Part shown: positions 53,861 to 64,000 of the stretch, piece by piece
Layout of the letters: every line of letters begins with the position of its first letter
Numbering within the stretch: position 1 is the first letter of the stretch
DNA from: Sepioteuthis lessoniana
Lineage: Eukaryota > Mollusca > Cephalopoda > Myopsida > Loliginidae
DNA length: 64,000 nt
Assembly: GCA_963585895.1 (NCBI GenBank)
Contig: OY757947.1
Location: forward strand, 39,384,226-39,448,225
Reading direction: 5' to 3'
Position numbers and translations under genes: made by a program
The notes under the pieces: model-generated
The model's database searches: none
What the model saw: the letters and a program-made list of their open reading frames with translations, nothing else
Told to the model about the DNA's origin: nothing

Positions 53861-55193
53861 ACCGGCCAACCTAATAATCTATCAATGGAAAAATTCTGGT
53901 AAATATAAAATTTTCTATGGATTGATTATATCTGAGGGTGATTCAATAGATATGGAGGAATTTTTTTTTTTTTTTTTACCAAATGTAGTTTTTGCCTTGT
54001 TTGGAATTGGTTTATGGCAAAGATTATATCAATCTTGGAAACATTTGTTTTGAAGTTACTTAAAAAGGCAGCAAATCAAAGTGCTCTGAGCTTGAACAGA
54101 GGTCTGTCAGTAAATTTTTGATTGCTGAAAAATAAAGACCATGAGATATTTGCAGAAGAATATATTGTATATAGAGTAGCCGGTTTTAATTTAAAAAAAA
54201 AAAAAATGTTTACGAATTCTTAACATTTTAACTTTGAAAAAAGGGGGGTGGGATACATTTACAAATTATCTTACCATGGATTTGCTACTGTAAGTGAAAG
54301 TTGAAAAGACAGTCTATGTAGTGGAAACAAACTGACTCTTAAGTAAAGAAAAAGTTCTGGACACAGCAGTCAGTAAAAAAAAGGTCATGTTTGCAGTCTT
54401 CTAGAACATGAAAAGACCAACCCATCAGTATTGGTTTACTTGAAAAAGGTGCAACTGTCAACTAATTTCCTATTGCTAAGCCCTTTGACAAAATTCGCCA
54501 TAATGATTTAATGACCCTTGTACATGGTTTTGTGAATAAAGATTCATGAAGGTGTCTCTCTCTCTCTCTTTCTCCTCCCCCCTCCCCTCCATCAGTTGAT
54601 ACAAGCATGCTGGTGAGAGATGAGGCTCGTATAAGATAGGTTGGACCTGTTTCAGTGTCGGTTCCATTGCAGCATTGTGGTTTTTGCAGTACTGCTTCTT
54701 TTTGTTCCCCTAGACCCTTAGCTTCTTACACATTGTTGGCAGGGGATTAGAATATGCTGACTGCATACTCTGCCAAGGAGAAAAAGATAATTTTCAAAGT
54801 TGGGTAATAGGCTGCAAAATAAGCCTTGAAGGTCACATCTGAGTAACCCTGGTCTAGACAGTGCCTTTGGAAAAACAGGAATCTATTTCTTCTTTCCCAA
54901 GCTAATGTGTAACAAGTATGGCAGACTGGCTTGGGTAAATATATCAAACACTTGGCAGTAAATCGAGTCCTTACCCCTTTTTAAGCAAGGTGACACGTGC
55001 TGTCTGGGAGAAGAACCCCTGGAACTAAGCTGTTATTTCATATGCCTCCCAAGCTAAAATTCTTTGGAACAGTAATTAATATGGTTTTAACTGAAGATGC
55101 TGAGAGAACTATTTTGATACGTTATGTTTTTTTTATTATGAAATTTGGTGCATGTTTTTTATTTATTTTGTAATTTTTCATTTTTCTTTTTAG
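53861..55193. other. Intron B-C 3' part: no recognised element
   Basis: 1.3 kb without the repeats listed here; T run at 53961-53978, A run at 54193-54206, short CT run at 54556-54580. The least repeat-occupied long stretch in the window. Confidence 0.45.
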
Positions 55194-55310
55194 TGTGAAG
55201 TCGAAAGTGGTATGAATTTTCCCCTCCAGATGGCACCACTGAGGGTCATGAATGCCTTGAAACCAATTCCAACAATGTATAGTTGGGCCCCACTCCAACA
55301 GAACTTCATG
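55194..55310 (+). CDS. EZH2: EZH2 / Enhancer of zeste, coding exon C
   Basis: 117 bp = 39 codons, phase 0 at both ends, after TTTTTCTTTTTAG and before GTAACC (a weaker donor). It encodes [20 protein letters not shown] then [19 protein letters not shown]. It aligns without gaps to the 39-residue human segment CSVTSDLDFP...YSWSPLQQNFM. This is the BAM region, which adds strands to the SET-side assembly, and the start of the SET-activation loop. Same length and ends as the human exon as far as I recall, so exon structure is conserved. Confidence 0.95.
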
Positions 55311-55319
55311 GTAACCAGG

Positions 55320-55359
55320 CTTTTTTTTTTTTTTTTTTTCATCCCTTTCCTTTTAAATA

Positions 55360-55417
<58 letters not shown>
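55320..55417. repeat. T run and (TG)n(TA)n tract beside the exon C donor
   Basis: T run 55320-55339 only 10 bp after exon C, then TG repeats and about 28 TA repeats to 55417. Confidence 0.9.
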
Positions 55418-55421
<4 letters not shown>

Positions 55422-55543
55422 CATTAATTTCCATTTATTCAAACCACTGGATTAAACTGTTCTCATTTTGCTGTCTGTTTTGAGATCCCTTTTATCATTC
55501 TGACATCTTGTATCATTTTATTCAATTTTTTTTTCACTCTTGT

Positions 55544-56181
55544 TGTTATATACTCACATAATAAATATGCTTATATACACATATACATGTACATGCAGCA
55601 TCACAACGACACCATAATTAAGACGCATGAAGGAAGGAAGACGCAAGAAGACTTCTTTACAAATATATTTTACCTCTCACTTTATTGCAAGGGTTCGAAA
55701 GGGTTGCATGTGAGAGGGAGCTGGAGACCGAACATAAACTGTAATTTCTTGACCCCACTGTTATGACCGTCACGTTGTGTCTTTCTTGTTCTCCTGATGC
55801 TGGGGTCTGCTCCATCGGGGTTCCCGAGGGCCCCCTTGGTCGGGTGTGGCTTTCCTTACCACATCTCGTCTCCAACAGTCTGGAACCCTCCTGACAACTG
55901 CTTCTTGGACTCAAACTCAACTGAGTTAAATAATAATTCAACGCCCACTGGATCTTTGAAATCGAATGTTTAATCGTCATCAAGCGGAAATAACTGTCAT
56001 GCAGTTCAGAGGTCACTCTCTTCCGGTGCATCAGTCTGACCTTCACCTTGTCCCATATTATAAGCCTTAACCGCCCACGCGATCTCTTTCGATTACTGGC
56101 CATTGGAATGTGTCACTTCCTTCTGGTGCATCACCTTGGAATAACATTTCTTTGGGCCGGGTCGAAGGTCAAAACATAACA
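55544..56181 (-). mobile_element. Solo LTR, family 1, copy 2 (638 bp)
   Basis: TGTTATATACTCACAT to CAAAACATAACA, flanked by TTGT (55540-55543, 56182-56185). Shares CTTCTTTACA, TTACCTCTCACTTTATTGCA, GTGAGAGGGAGCTGGAGAC and TCAACGCCCAC with the other two copies. About 190 bp longer, partly through an internal duplication around CTTCCGGTGCATC / CTTCTGGTGCATC. Minus orientation by its GCAATAAAGTG signal. Fossil. Confidence 0.87.
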
Positions 56182-56875
56182 TTGTAACGTCCCCACCTCT
56201 TTTGCAATAAGTCAAAGCTTTGAGTATTGTTAGGTTTCTTTGTCACCAGACAGCTTTACTACATAGAGGATCTTTGTTGGGTGGGGGTTCTGTTAAAAAT
56301 AAGAATGTAGAGTCACTTTTATTAAAGTTTAGGATAATTATTCATATTTAAAGGAGTCAGACTAGCAGTACTTAGCCATATTACCCAAGGGTTGGAAGAT
56401 GGTCATTATTAAAAGTAAACGATGTAAAGTCACTTTTATTAAAGTTTAGGATAATTATTCATATTTAAAGGAGTCAAACTAGCAGTACTTAGCCATATTA
56501 CCCAAGGGTTGGAAGATGGTCATTATTAAAAATATACAATGTAGAGTCACTTTTATTAAAGTTTAGGATAATTATTTGTATTTAAAGGAGTCAAACTAGC
56601 AGTACTTAGCCATATTACCCAAGGGTTGGAAGATGGTCATTATTAAAAATATACGATGTAGAGTCACTTTTATTAAAGTTTAGGATAATTATTTGTATTT
56701 AAAGGAGTCAAACTAGCAGTACTTAGCCATATTACCCAAGGGTTGGAAGATGGTCATTATTAAAAGTAAACGATGTAGAGTCACTTTTATTAAAGTTTAG
56801 GATAATTATTTGTATTTAAAGGAGTCAAACTAGCAGTACTTACCCATTTTACAAATGGGTTGTTAGATGTTCATT

Positions 56876-57556
56876 AGTTTGGAACGAGCAGCCACAGGCA
56901 TAGGCCTCTATGTTAATGCACACAAAACGGAATATATGTGCTATAATCAAACGAGGGACATCTCCACTCTAGATGGAACCCCTCTTAAACTAGTAGACAG
57001 ATTCACTTACCTAGGAAGCAGCGTTGCATCAACCGAAAAGGACATTGACACGAGGTTAACGAAAGCATGGACAGCTATCAATAGGCTATCGATTATATGG
57101 AAATCAGACCTAACCGATAAAATGAAACGCAGTTTCTTCCAGGCAGCAGTCACATCGATACTGCTATATGGGTGCACTACATGGACTCTAACAAAACGGC
57201 TGAAGAAGCTAGACGGCAATTACACAAGAATGCTGCGAGCAATCTTGAACAAGTCCTGGCGGCAACACTCCACAAGACACCAACTGTACGGCCACCTGCC
57301 TCCCATCACGAAAACTATTCAAGTTAGACAAACCAGACATGCAGGACACTGCTGGAGAAGCAGGGACGAACTCATAAGAGATGTACTCTAATGGACCCCC
57401 CACACATGGCCGTGCAAAAGCAGGACGACCAGCACGAACATACATTCAGCAGCTATGTGAGGATACGGGATGTGGCCCTGAAGACCTGCCTAGGGCGATG
57501 AACGATAGGGAGGAGTGGCGAGAGAGGGTCAGGGATATCCGTGCTACCAGCACGAC
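56876..57556 (+). mobile_element. RTE-like LINE 3' end, best preserved copy
   Basis: 174 codons open: LERAATGIGLYVNAHKTEYM, LVDRFTYLGSSVASTEKDID, WKSDLTDKMKRSFFQAAVTS, ILLYGCTTWTLTKRLKKLDG, NYTRMLRAILNKSWRQH, LYGHLPPITKTIQV, RHAGHCWRSRDELIRDVL. This is the region after the reverse-transcriptase catalytic block. A stop and a shift follow, then QLCEDTGCGPEDLPRAMNDR-like sequence and the end ACGACATGATGATGA. 5'-truncated, as usual for LINEs. It splits the 117-bp array; no clear target duplication. Confidence 0.88.
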
Positions 57557-57649
57557 ATGATGATGAAATATAAAGAATGTAGAGTCTTTATTTTTTTGTT
57601 GTTTGAGTTCAGAATGATTAGTTGTGTTTAAAGGAGCCAAACAAGTGAT

Positions 57650-57812
57650 ACCCATATGATATACATTCTCTTTCAGACAAATACCCTTGGGAAAGGTATG
57701 AAGCTCTTTATCCCTCAGCTATAGATTAAATAGCACTACTACCATCCAACAGGCATGTCTTAGGCATTGAATAACCCACAAAAGTTGTGGTATGCCATTA
57801 AACAATAAAAAA
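57650..57812 (+). repeat. SINE-A 3' part
   Basis: CAGACAAATACCCTTGGGAA, CAGCTATAGATTAAATAG, TAGGCATTGAATAACCCAC, GTGGTATGCCATTAAACAA. Head missing. Confidence 0.7.
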
Positions 57813-58254
57813 ACATGACATATAGGCTATAAGATGGTCATCATTAAAAATTAATGCTGGAGAGTCACTTTTATTAAAGTTTAAGATAATTATATTTAAA
57901 GGAATCAAACTAGCGGTACTTACCCATATTACCCAAGGGATGGAAGATAGTCATTATCAAAAATAAATGATGTAGAGCCACTTTTATTAAAGTTTAGGAT
58001 AATTATTTCTATTTAAAGGAGTCAAACTAGCAGTACTTCATAAAAAACCAGGGAAATAACTTTATCTCTGAGTGATTTTTGTGAGTGTGATTGAGGGAGC
58101 TGTCTTTCTGTTACCCTCACTATCACCACCTCCTGTGCCTTGATAGAAAATTTCATTCTATTTGCTAATAGGAGAGTGTTCTAATTTTGGGAGACAAACT
58201 GAAATCATGAATATATTTTCAATTTTTAAAAATGTGCTATGTGTGTATAACTTG

Positions 58255-58800
58255 TTTGTTTGGTTTTATGGCATATAAACTTTTGTAGGTTATTTAACGC
58301 CAAATCCATTTTTATGTAAATAATCTGTTCTATTGAAAACAGTTCAGTTGAGCATAAGTACACTGTTTAATTGTCAAAAACATTTCCATTTCAAACTATT
58401 CAAGCAGTTATATGTAAATACTGTTTTAATGTCGAAAAACAGTTCTATTTGAAATAATTCAGTTAAGCATAAGCACGCAGTTTAAGTGTAAGTACGGTTT
58501 AATTGTCAAAAACGTTTCTATTTGAAGCTATTCAGTTTACTCAATTCAGTTTAGCATAAGTATACTGTTAGTTCTATTTAACCCATAGATAGGCCCTATC
58601 AGGTGCTACCACTCTGGGCCAGAGTGGACCTGGGAGCGATGGCAATGAAAGGGTACTCCGCATTCCCCAAAGCTCCAGCACTGCTGGAACCTCACCATCA
58701 GATTGTTTAGTGTCATATGCAGGACACTCGTGGGGGGGGTCTTACCCCTCTGCAGAGGTGCAGTCAGTGTATTTTACAGCCCCAGCTGACTGGGCAATGT
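58255..58800 (-). repeat. X1 element, minus strand, complete
   Basis: Minus: head CCAGCTGACTGGGC complement (58780-58795), AGAGGGGTAAGACCCCC, CTAAACAATCTGATGGTGAG, AGCTTTGGGGAATGCGGAGT, CCACTCTGGCCCAGAGTGG (perfect hairpin), four A-type arms, tail ATGGATTTGGCGTTAAATAA...AAGTTTATATGCCATAAAAC. The only minus-strand complete X1 here. Confidence 0.8.
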
Positions 58801-59742
58801 ATAACTTGTGTAATGAATGATAAGTAAAAATAACAAAAAACAAACAAATGCATTACTGCCCCATGTAATATACTATTCCAGGGACTGAGGGTGAAGTTAA
58901 ATGTTTTAGTTTTATTTTTTTTTATATATTTAAAAAAAAGTTTTTTTATAATATCGGGAAATAGATTGTGACATATTTTACGCAATTAGAATCATGGGCT
59001 TGTTTTAACAATAGTTTTGAGATTTCTGCATTGCATCTGCACTGTATATGTGCATGTGTGTGTCTTGAAGCCAATCCCAGACATCTGCGGCTAAGGACAT
59101 AAGTGGCTCAGCTCCAGAATGCCTTGCCTACCCACCACCATCTAGGTTGCATATCCTTATTATATTTACATGGGTAGGGTACAAGTAAATGCCAGTATTT
59201 TATCATATATATATAATAGAGAACAATGAATCTGACTGTATGTGAATATTGAAGTATGAAAAAGCAAAATATTCAGAGGTTGTATTTTTTATATATATGA
59301 TAATGTACCTATGTTTCGGGTTTTGTTAAACCATCTTCAGAGTAATGTTAAGTGCTTCATTCGAAAAGTTATTTTCAAATAGAGAAAAAAATCAAATGAA
59401 AAAGTTTTTTGACTGTTAATAGCGTTTCATATCAAAATATGTTTTTGCTTGTCTTTTTCTTGTTTCTTGAATTGGTCTCTTTGAATTTATAATATCCAAA
59501 CATTCTAGATATTTCCATGACATAGATGATGTATTATTTATATATCCACAAAGTATTAACTTAATAAAAATTAGGGATGAATTAAACAATGGAACCTACT
59601 GTGAATTTTAATAGGAACTAGAAACTAACTTTTTTTTTTTTTCCTATAGATATATTATTGCTGCTAAATAAAAAATTAGAAGTTAAAGTTTTTTGCAAAT
59701 CCTATTATAAAAATGACTATATCCATTTTTACTCACATCATA
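58801..59742. other. No recognised element (about 0.9 kb)
   Basis: At 59310-59345 the minus strand reads CTGAAGATGGTTTAACAAAA then CCCGAAACATAGG, the same kind of motif string as in the 16001-16410 palindrome and SINE-J. Otherwise unremarkable. Confidence 0.4.
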
Positions 59743-59746
59743 ATAA

Positions 59747-60190
59747 TGTTGTATAGCCATGATACAACTATACGTAGACATAATCAACAATAATGACGAA
59801 CGAACACACTTCTTTAGAAAAATATACCTCTCACACTTTATTCTCGAAAGGGTTGTGTGTGAGAGGTTAGTTGGAGACGGGAACAGACTGCAACATGTTG
59901 ACCCCAAGTTCCTCTGTATTATAGCAGCACCTCTTCCTCATTCTGCTGGGCTGCTCAATCGGGGGTCCTGAGGGCCCAAGCCCTCTGTCTGGAGCTGGTT
60001 CTCACTGCCTCGAACTCCAACTAACTCGAACCGTCTGTGGCACCTGGTTATATAATTGTTTGATGCCCACCTGCTTCCTGTGGGTGTTGCATGTGCACTG
60101 AATTCAACCCGTCCACAGGTCAAGGTGATATCTTCGACCAGATGCACCTGTTTCTTGATTGACGGCTGAGCCGAGGGTCAATATGTTACA
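59747..60190 (-). mobile_element. Solo LTR, family 1, copy 3 (444 bp)
   Basis: TGTTGTATAGCCATGA to GTCAATATGTTACA, flanked by ATAA (59743-59746, 60191-60194). Minus orientation: GAATAAAGTGTGAGAGG about 110 bp from its 3' end, and a GCTATAATAC TATA-like box. The cleanest family-1 copy, with no nested insert. Fossil. Confidence 0.9.
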
Positions 60191-60194
60191 ATAA

Positions 60195-60625
60195 AAGTAA
60201 AGTTGGCGACCGTAGTCAAGGGTGACCTGAAGGCTCCTTTTCAATAGCTACTACTCCATTCCCTGGATTACATTAATGCTGGGATTTTGGGGAATGTAGA
60301 GTACCCTTTCATTGCCATTGCTCCCAGGTTTACTCTGGTCCAGAGTGGTAGCACTTGATATCTATCTATGGTCAAATAGAACTGTTTGATATTTAAACTG
60401 TGTACTTTGGCATTTAAACTAAGTGCACAAAAATGACTCATGCTAAACTGAATTGCTTGAAATAGAACTGTTTAATCATTTAGCTGTGTGTAAACAAATG
60501 ACTGAGGTTTAATTAAATTTTTAGTGATACATAGCAATACTTGAAAACATTTAACTGTGTGCAAACAAATGATAAATAGTAAACAGAATTATTTGTATTA
60601 GATAGAAATAAGTGAAACCATAGCA
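60195..60625 (+). repeat. SINE-C scrap, X2 head fragment and arms
   Basis: 60199-60265 is the SINE-C 3' end (minus: CACCCTTGACTACGGTCGCC). 60270-60390 is an X head from ATGCTGGGATTTTGGGGAAT to TATCTATGGTCAAATAGAAC. Arms run to 60625 with GCAATACTTGAAAACATTTA. Confidence 0.6.
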
Positions 60626-60629
60626 AACG

Positions 60630-60870
60630 CCATAATGTTCAACGGCAAAGACGTCCTTACACAGTAGTAATTTGCTAAAACTAAAGTTACATCACTTTTG
60701 TAATAGATTCTCCCCTGATGATGGCCCAAAGTCGGGCAGAAAGTACTAGGGATACATACAACTATGGACAATACCTAAATCAATTCCCCCCGAATACGAT
60801 AAAAGTAATACGGGAATTCGAACGGATCCAAAAGAAAATATGTATGCATAAAATGTCTATTATGTTTAAT
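60630..60870 (+). repeat. I repeat, copy 2
   Basis: CTGATGATGGCCCAAAGTCG, AGAAAGTACTAGGGATACAT, AAATCAATTCCCCCCG, AAAATGTCTATTATGTTTAA. A TA tract (60871-60920) follows directly. Confidence 0.6.
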
Positions 60871-60876
60871 GAAATT

Positions 60877-60920
<44 letters not shown>

Positions 60921-60923
<3 letters not shown>

Positions 60924-61295
60924 ATCCACAGACAGACTGTTTTGTTCTATCATAAATCTTTAGTGTGGCAAGACACGCAGGACGCTCGAAGCCAGGACCG
61001 AAACCCGTCCAACTTTACGTTAGACTGTGTTTCAGACCACTCGTCCACCAAGCGGACCACGTTGGCTAAGGGAATTTTAAGGTATTTTTTTTATTTTTAG
61101 AAATAGCAGCAGCAGCCTTTGTTTACATTTTTTAATACCCTATCGGCTACCAGAGTGCTCAATTCTTTTGAAGAGCTTTGCATTACGCTAGCGGCGGCCG
61201 GCAATTCCTTCGCCAGAGAGCTCAATATAATTCAATAGAATTTTCATGAAGGTTGATATGCCATTAAACAAAGAAAGCAAACCAATCAATAGAAT
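60921..61295 (-). repeat. SINE-E and an orphan hairpin tail
   Basis: GTCATCCACAGACAGACTGT abuts the TA tract. B-box remnant GGACCGAAACCC (60996); extended part AGTGCTCAATTCTTTTGAAG, AGAGCTTTGCATTACGC. At 61245-61290 an orphan tail reads AAGGTTGATATGCCATTAAA. Confidence 0.65.
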
Positions 61296-61372
61296 TTACG
61301 AAAATTGCCTGAAATCATAAAGTTAAAAATCATATAGAAATAGGAAATCATATGGCATTTTTCTCTCTTCAG

Positions 61373-61622
61373 GTTGAGGACGAAACAATATTGCACAACA
61401 TCCCTTACATGGGGGATGATGTTCTGGATCAAGACGGAACCTTCATTGAGGAACTTTTAAAAAACTATGATGGTAAAGTTCATGGAGACCGCGATTCTAA
61501 GTTTATCAATGACGATCTGTTTATGGAGTTAGTAAATGCTTTGTGGGCCAATTATAATGATGCCGACCCTGAACAATCAGAGTTGTCATCACCTGCATTG
61601 GATGGCATCAAAGGACCCAAAG
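61373..61622 (+). CDS. EZH2: EZH2 / Enhancer of zeste, coding exon D
   Basis: 250 bp: 83 codons plus one base (phase 1 donor), after TTTTCTCTCTTCAG and before GTGAGT. It encodes [73 protein letters not shown] and [10 protein letters not shown]. The first 40 residues are almost identical to human: the SET-activation loop and stimulation-responsive motif, which folds on trimethyl-lysine-bound EED to activate PRC2. [14 protein letters not shown] begins SANT1L. The acidic tail (NDADPEQSE) stands where human has a long D/E run, but is shorter. As I remember the human gene, this stretch is split by an intron after GDRE; here it is one exon. Confidence 0.96.
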
Positions 61623-61650
61623 GTGAGTTATTAAAAGAATTTTTCCTTCA

Positions 61651-61842
61651 GTTATTTTTATTATTTTGAAGACCATACGTTATTTTTATTATTTTAAAGG
61701 CCATACGTTATTTTTTATTATTTTAAAGGCCATACGTTATTTTTATTATTTTAAAGGCCATACATTAATTTTGTTATTTTAAAGGCCATACGTTATTTTT
61801 GTTATTTTAAAGGCCATACATTATTTTTTATTATTTTAAAGG
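61651..61842. repeat. 28-bp minisatellite beside the exon D donor
   Basis: TTATTTTAAAGGCCATACGT units at 61673, 61701, 61730, 61758, 61786, 61813 (six to seven copies, 27-29 bp each). Begins only about 30 bp after the splice donor. Confidence 0.9.
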
Positions 61843-61984
61843 TCAGTGTTTTGAGGTCATCCTAGATTTTGGTCTAGGTAAGCTGTATAGAAGAACAGCA
61901 GTTGCTGGTTTTTCTCTCTTTTTAGCCCTAATATTGTTTAAGGGAAGGGCAATGTGCTATACAACTTGACATTGTGTGGGGAAA

Positions 61985-62175
61985 GTTATCACTGTGGCAT
62001 AATGACCAATGTACTGGACTGTGACATTGTTGTAAGAGATCTCAAACTATTATTTTAACTTTTGGACTAATATCTATTTGGAAAGGTGTAAACTCCCTTA
62101 TACCCTCTGCTATGAGTACCATTACTGTTTTACAAGAATGGCTTTGATATTAAATAATCCACAAAGGTTTATTGC
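61985..62175 (+). repeat. SINE-A, decayed
   Basis: ACTGTGGCATAATGACCAAT, ACTTTTGGACTAATATCTAT, TTGGAAAGGTGTAAACTCC, TTTGATATTAAATAATCCAC. The end runs into an X head. Confidence 0.65.
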
Positions 62176-63490
62176 CCAGTCGGCTGTAGAATACGCCGAC
62201 TCCTCTACAGAGGGGTAAGACCCACCTCAACGAGTGCTTCTTTCACTATACTGATTTTTGCATTTAAACTGTGTATTTATGCTAAACTGACTTGTTTAAA
62301 ATACAACTGTTTTGACATTTAAACTACAAACTTATGCTAAACTGAATTTGCTCAAAAGAGAACTTTGTACTTATGACAAACTGAATTATCTGAAATAAAA
62401 CTGTTTTGACATTTAACTCTGTGTATTGCCCAGTCGGCTGGGGCTGTATAATACACTGACTGTACGTCTACAGAGGGGTAAGACCCCCCTCCCAACGAGT
62501 GTCCTGGATATGACACTAAACAATCTGATGGTGAGATTCCAGTAATGCTGGAGCTTTGGGGAAATGCGGAGTACCCCTTTATTGCCATCGCTGCCTGGTC
62601 CACTCTGGCCCGAAGTGATAGCACCTGATAAGGGTCCTATCTCTGGGTTAGATAGAACTAAACCATGCTTCTTTCACTATACTGATTTTTGCATTTAAAC
62701 TGTCTTTATGCTAATCTGAATTGTTTAAAATAGAACTGTTTTGACATTTAAACTACATACTTATGCTAAACTGAATTTGCTCGAAAGAGAACCGTTTTGA
62801 TGTCTAAACTGTATACTTATGCTAAACAGAATTATCTGAGATAAAACTGTTTTGACAATTAACTCAGTGTATTGCCTAGTCGGCTGGGGCTGTATAATAC
62901 ATCGACTGCACCTCTGACGTGCGGTAAGACCCCCCCTCCCCAATGAGTGTCCTGGATGTGATACTAAACAATCTGATGGTAACTTTCCAGTGATGCTGGA
63001 GCATTGGGGAATGCGGAGCACCCCATTATTTCCATTGCTCCGAGGTCCGCTCTGGCCTGGAGTGGTAGCACTTGATAGGGCCCTATCTATGGGTAAATTG
63101 AACTGACCTTCGTTCTTGTGCTAAACTCAATTGCTTGAAATAGAACTGTTTTGACATTGAAACTATACTCACGCTAAATTAAATTATTCGAAATAGAACT
63201 GTTTTGACATTGAAACTACACTTACGCTAAATTAAATCATTTGAAATAGAACTGTTTTGACATTTAACTGTGTATAATAAAAAAAAAAAAACTATACTTA
63301 TACTAAACTAAATTTTTTGAATTAGAACTGTTTGACTAAGCTGAATAGCTTGAAATAGAAAAGTTTTTCACGATTAAACTGTGTACTTATGCTAAGCTGA
63401 TGTGTTTGAAATAAAATTGTTTATTTGTATAAAAATGGATTTGGCATTAAATAACCTCCAAGGGTTGATATGCCATAAAACACAAACCAA
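62170..63490 (+). repeat. X1 element with three heads in tandem
   Basis: Heads at 62177 (short), 62431 and 62877. The last two are 446 bp apart and each follows (A)TTAACTC-GTGTATTGCC. Arms of about 54 bp with CTTATGCTAAACTGAATT and ATAGAACTGTTTTGACATT. Tail at 63430-63482: TGGATTTGGCATTAAATAAC, CTCCAAGGGTTGATATGCCA. Longest X1 in the window. Frames at 62352-62624 and 62761-63021 lie over the heads and are not genes. Confidence 0.8.
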
Positions 63491-64000
63491 TCAAACCAAA
63501 CAACTAGACATTAATGTCTCTGGATGAATTGGAATATTATGTAGGACCACATTGGAGACTAAACCACCTGTTTTTTTTTTTTTGTTGTTTTGTTTTTTGT
63601 TTTTTTTTTTTTCATGAGTCAAGTTGGGATTTGAATTAAGATTTGGTGGTTGGGGTGGGGTCAATGATATATAAGTAATCGTGTAGGATGCCACTGTACC
63701 ATCCTGGAAAAAAAAATGCTTTTATGTTTAAGAAAAAAAGAAGCACTCCAGTCTTTTTTAAAAGCAAAAACAAAAGAATCTGATATTGCGTTTATGGTTG
63801 GGAAGAGCTACCCTTCCAAAAAATTTGACATAGAAATTTAACTTCGTACAACTAGCTCCACCCTCACCTCTGGTCAGTCATATTTGTATGCTGTTTAAAG
63901 ACTATTTACATACTGTTGTTGGAATTAAGTTTTTTTTAATGTTGTTAATAGTGGATTTATAAGGAGAAAAATGCATGTGATACATGGCTGTATTTCAGCT
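63491..64000. other. No recognised element; possible splice acceptor at the very end
   Basis: T-rich run at 63571-63612, otherwise plain AT-rich intron. The last bases, GGCTGTATTTCAG then CT (63986-64000), could be an acceptor with the next EZH2 exon starting at 63999; exon D leaves one base (G), so G+CT would read Ala. The pyrimidine tract is poor and there is no exon to test. Confidence 0.25.

Larger units (their letters stand above)
56295..58045. repeat. 117-bp tandem array, interrupted by a LINE and a SINE
   Basis: Period 117 bp (GTAGAGTCACTTTTATTAAA at 56307, 56424, 56541, 56658, 56775). Units also carry AGGAGTCAAACTAGCAGTAC and CATATTACCCAAGGGTTGG. The five left units are nearly identical. 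Diverged units at 57557-57645 and 57815-58045 lie beyond the inserts. Confidence 0.95.

Noticed and set aside
55657-56103. 148-codon minus-strand frame
   Set aside because: Falls inside LTR family 1 copy 2; the other two copies do not keep it.

Overview
The window is nuclear DNA of a multicellular animal. The only host gene I can support is the 5' half of the Polycomb histone methyltransferase gene Enhancer of zeste (EZH2 family). It lies on the + strand as four coding exons (25653-25789, 51828-51956, 55194-55310, 61373-61622) with canonical AG/GT borders. Together they encode about 210 residues, from the N-terminal SANT1-binding and EED-binding region through the BAM, SAL and SRM segments into the start of SANT1L. 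The start codon lies in an upstream exon I could not find, and the CXC and SET domains lie beyond the right edge. The introns are about 26.0, 3.2 and 6.1 kb. The protein sequence, repeat load and RTE/RLE LINEs fit an invertebrate, perhaps a lophotrochozoan such as a mollusc, but I cannot prove the phylum.

Nearly everything else is repetitive. Family names here are my own. SINE-A, -B, -C, -E, -F and -J are tRNA-headed SINEs. Element D is a roughly 385-bp retroposon. X elements are about 0.4-1.3 kb: a structured head of about 240 bp, then AT-rich tandem 'arms' of roughly 54 bp (X1) or 71 bp (X2), then a hairpin tail. K is an alternative head before X2 arms. G, H, I and M are other dispersed repeats. 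LINEs are of two kinds: RTE-like fragments and one family with a restriction-like endonuclease (RLE). There are seven solo LTRs in four families, each with an exact 4- or 5-bp target duplication and no internal region. They are fossil remnants.

Layout: 1-5856 holds X elements, SINEs and a twin-primed RTE LINE split by element D. 5857-13625 is a 111-bp satellite-like array with a 27-unit higher-order duplication. 13626-25652 holds nested SINEs and LINEs, a 410-bp inverted repeat and a 135-bp array born from a LINE reverse-transcriptase segment. 25653-51827 is exon A and its 26-kb intron, with solo LTRs, SINEs, X elements, RLE LINE, MITE-like palindromes and a 1.7-kb CT tract that has an inverted partner copy. 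51828-64000 holds the other three exons, two more LTRs of family 1, a 117-bp array broken by a LINE and a SINE, and X1 tandem units.

The most interesting signals are: one 3'-terminal hairpin shared by tRNA SINEs and by both kinds of X element; a central block shared by SINE-A and SINE-B; the X family itself, about 20 copies in 64 kb, which I do not recognise; and several exactly datable nestings (X2 < LTR-1 < D; SINE-A < LTR-3; SINE-A < SINE-C).
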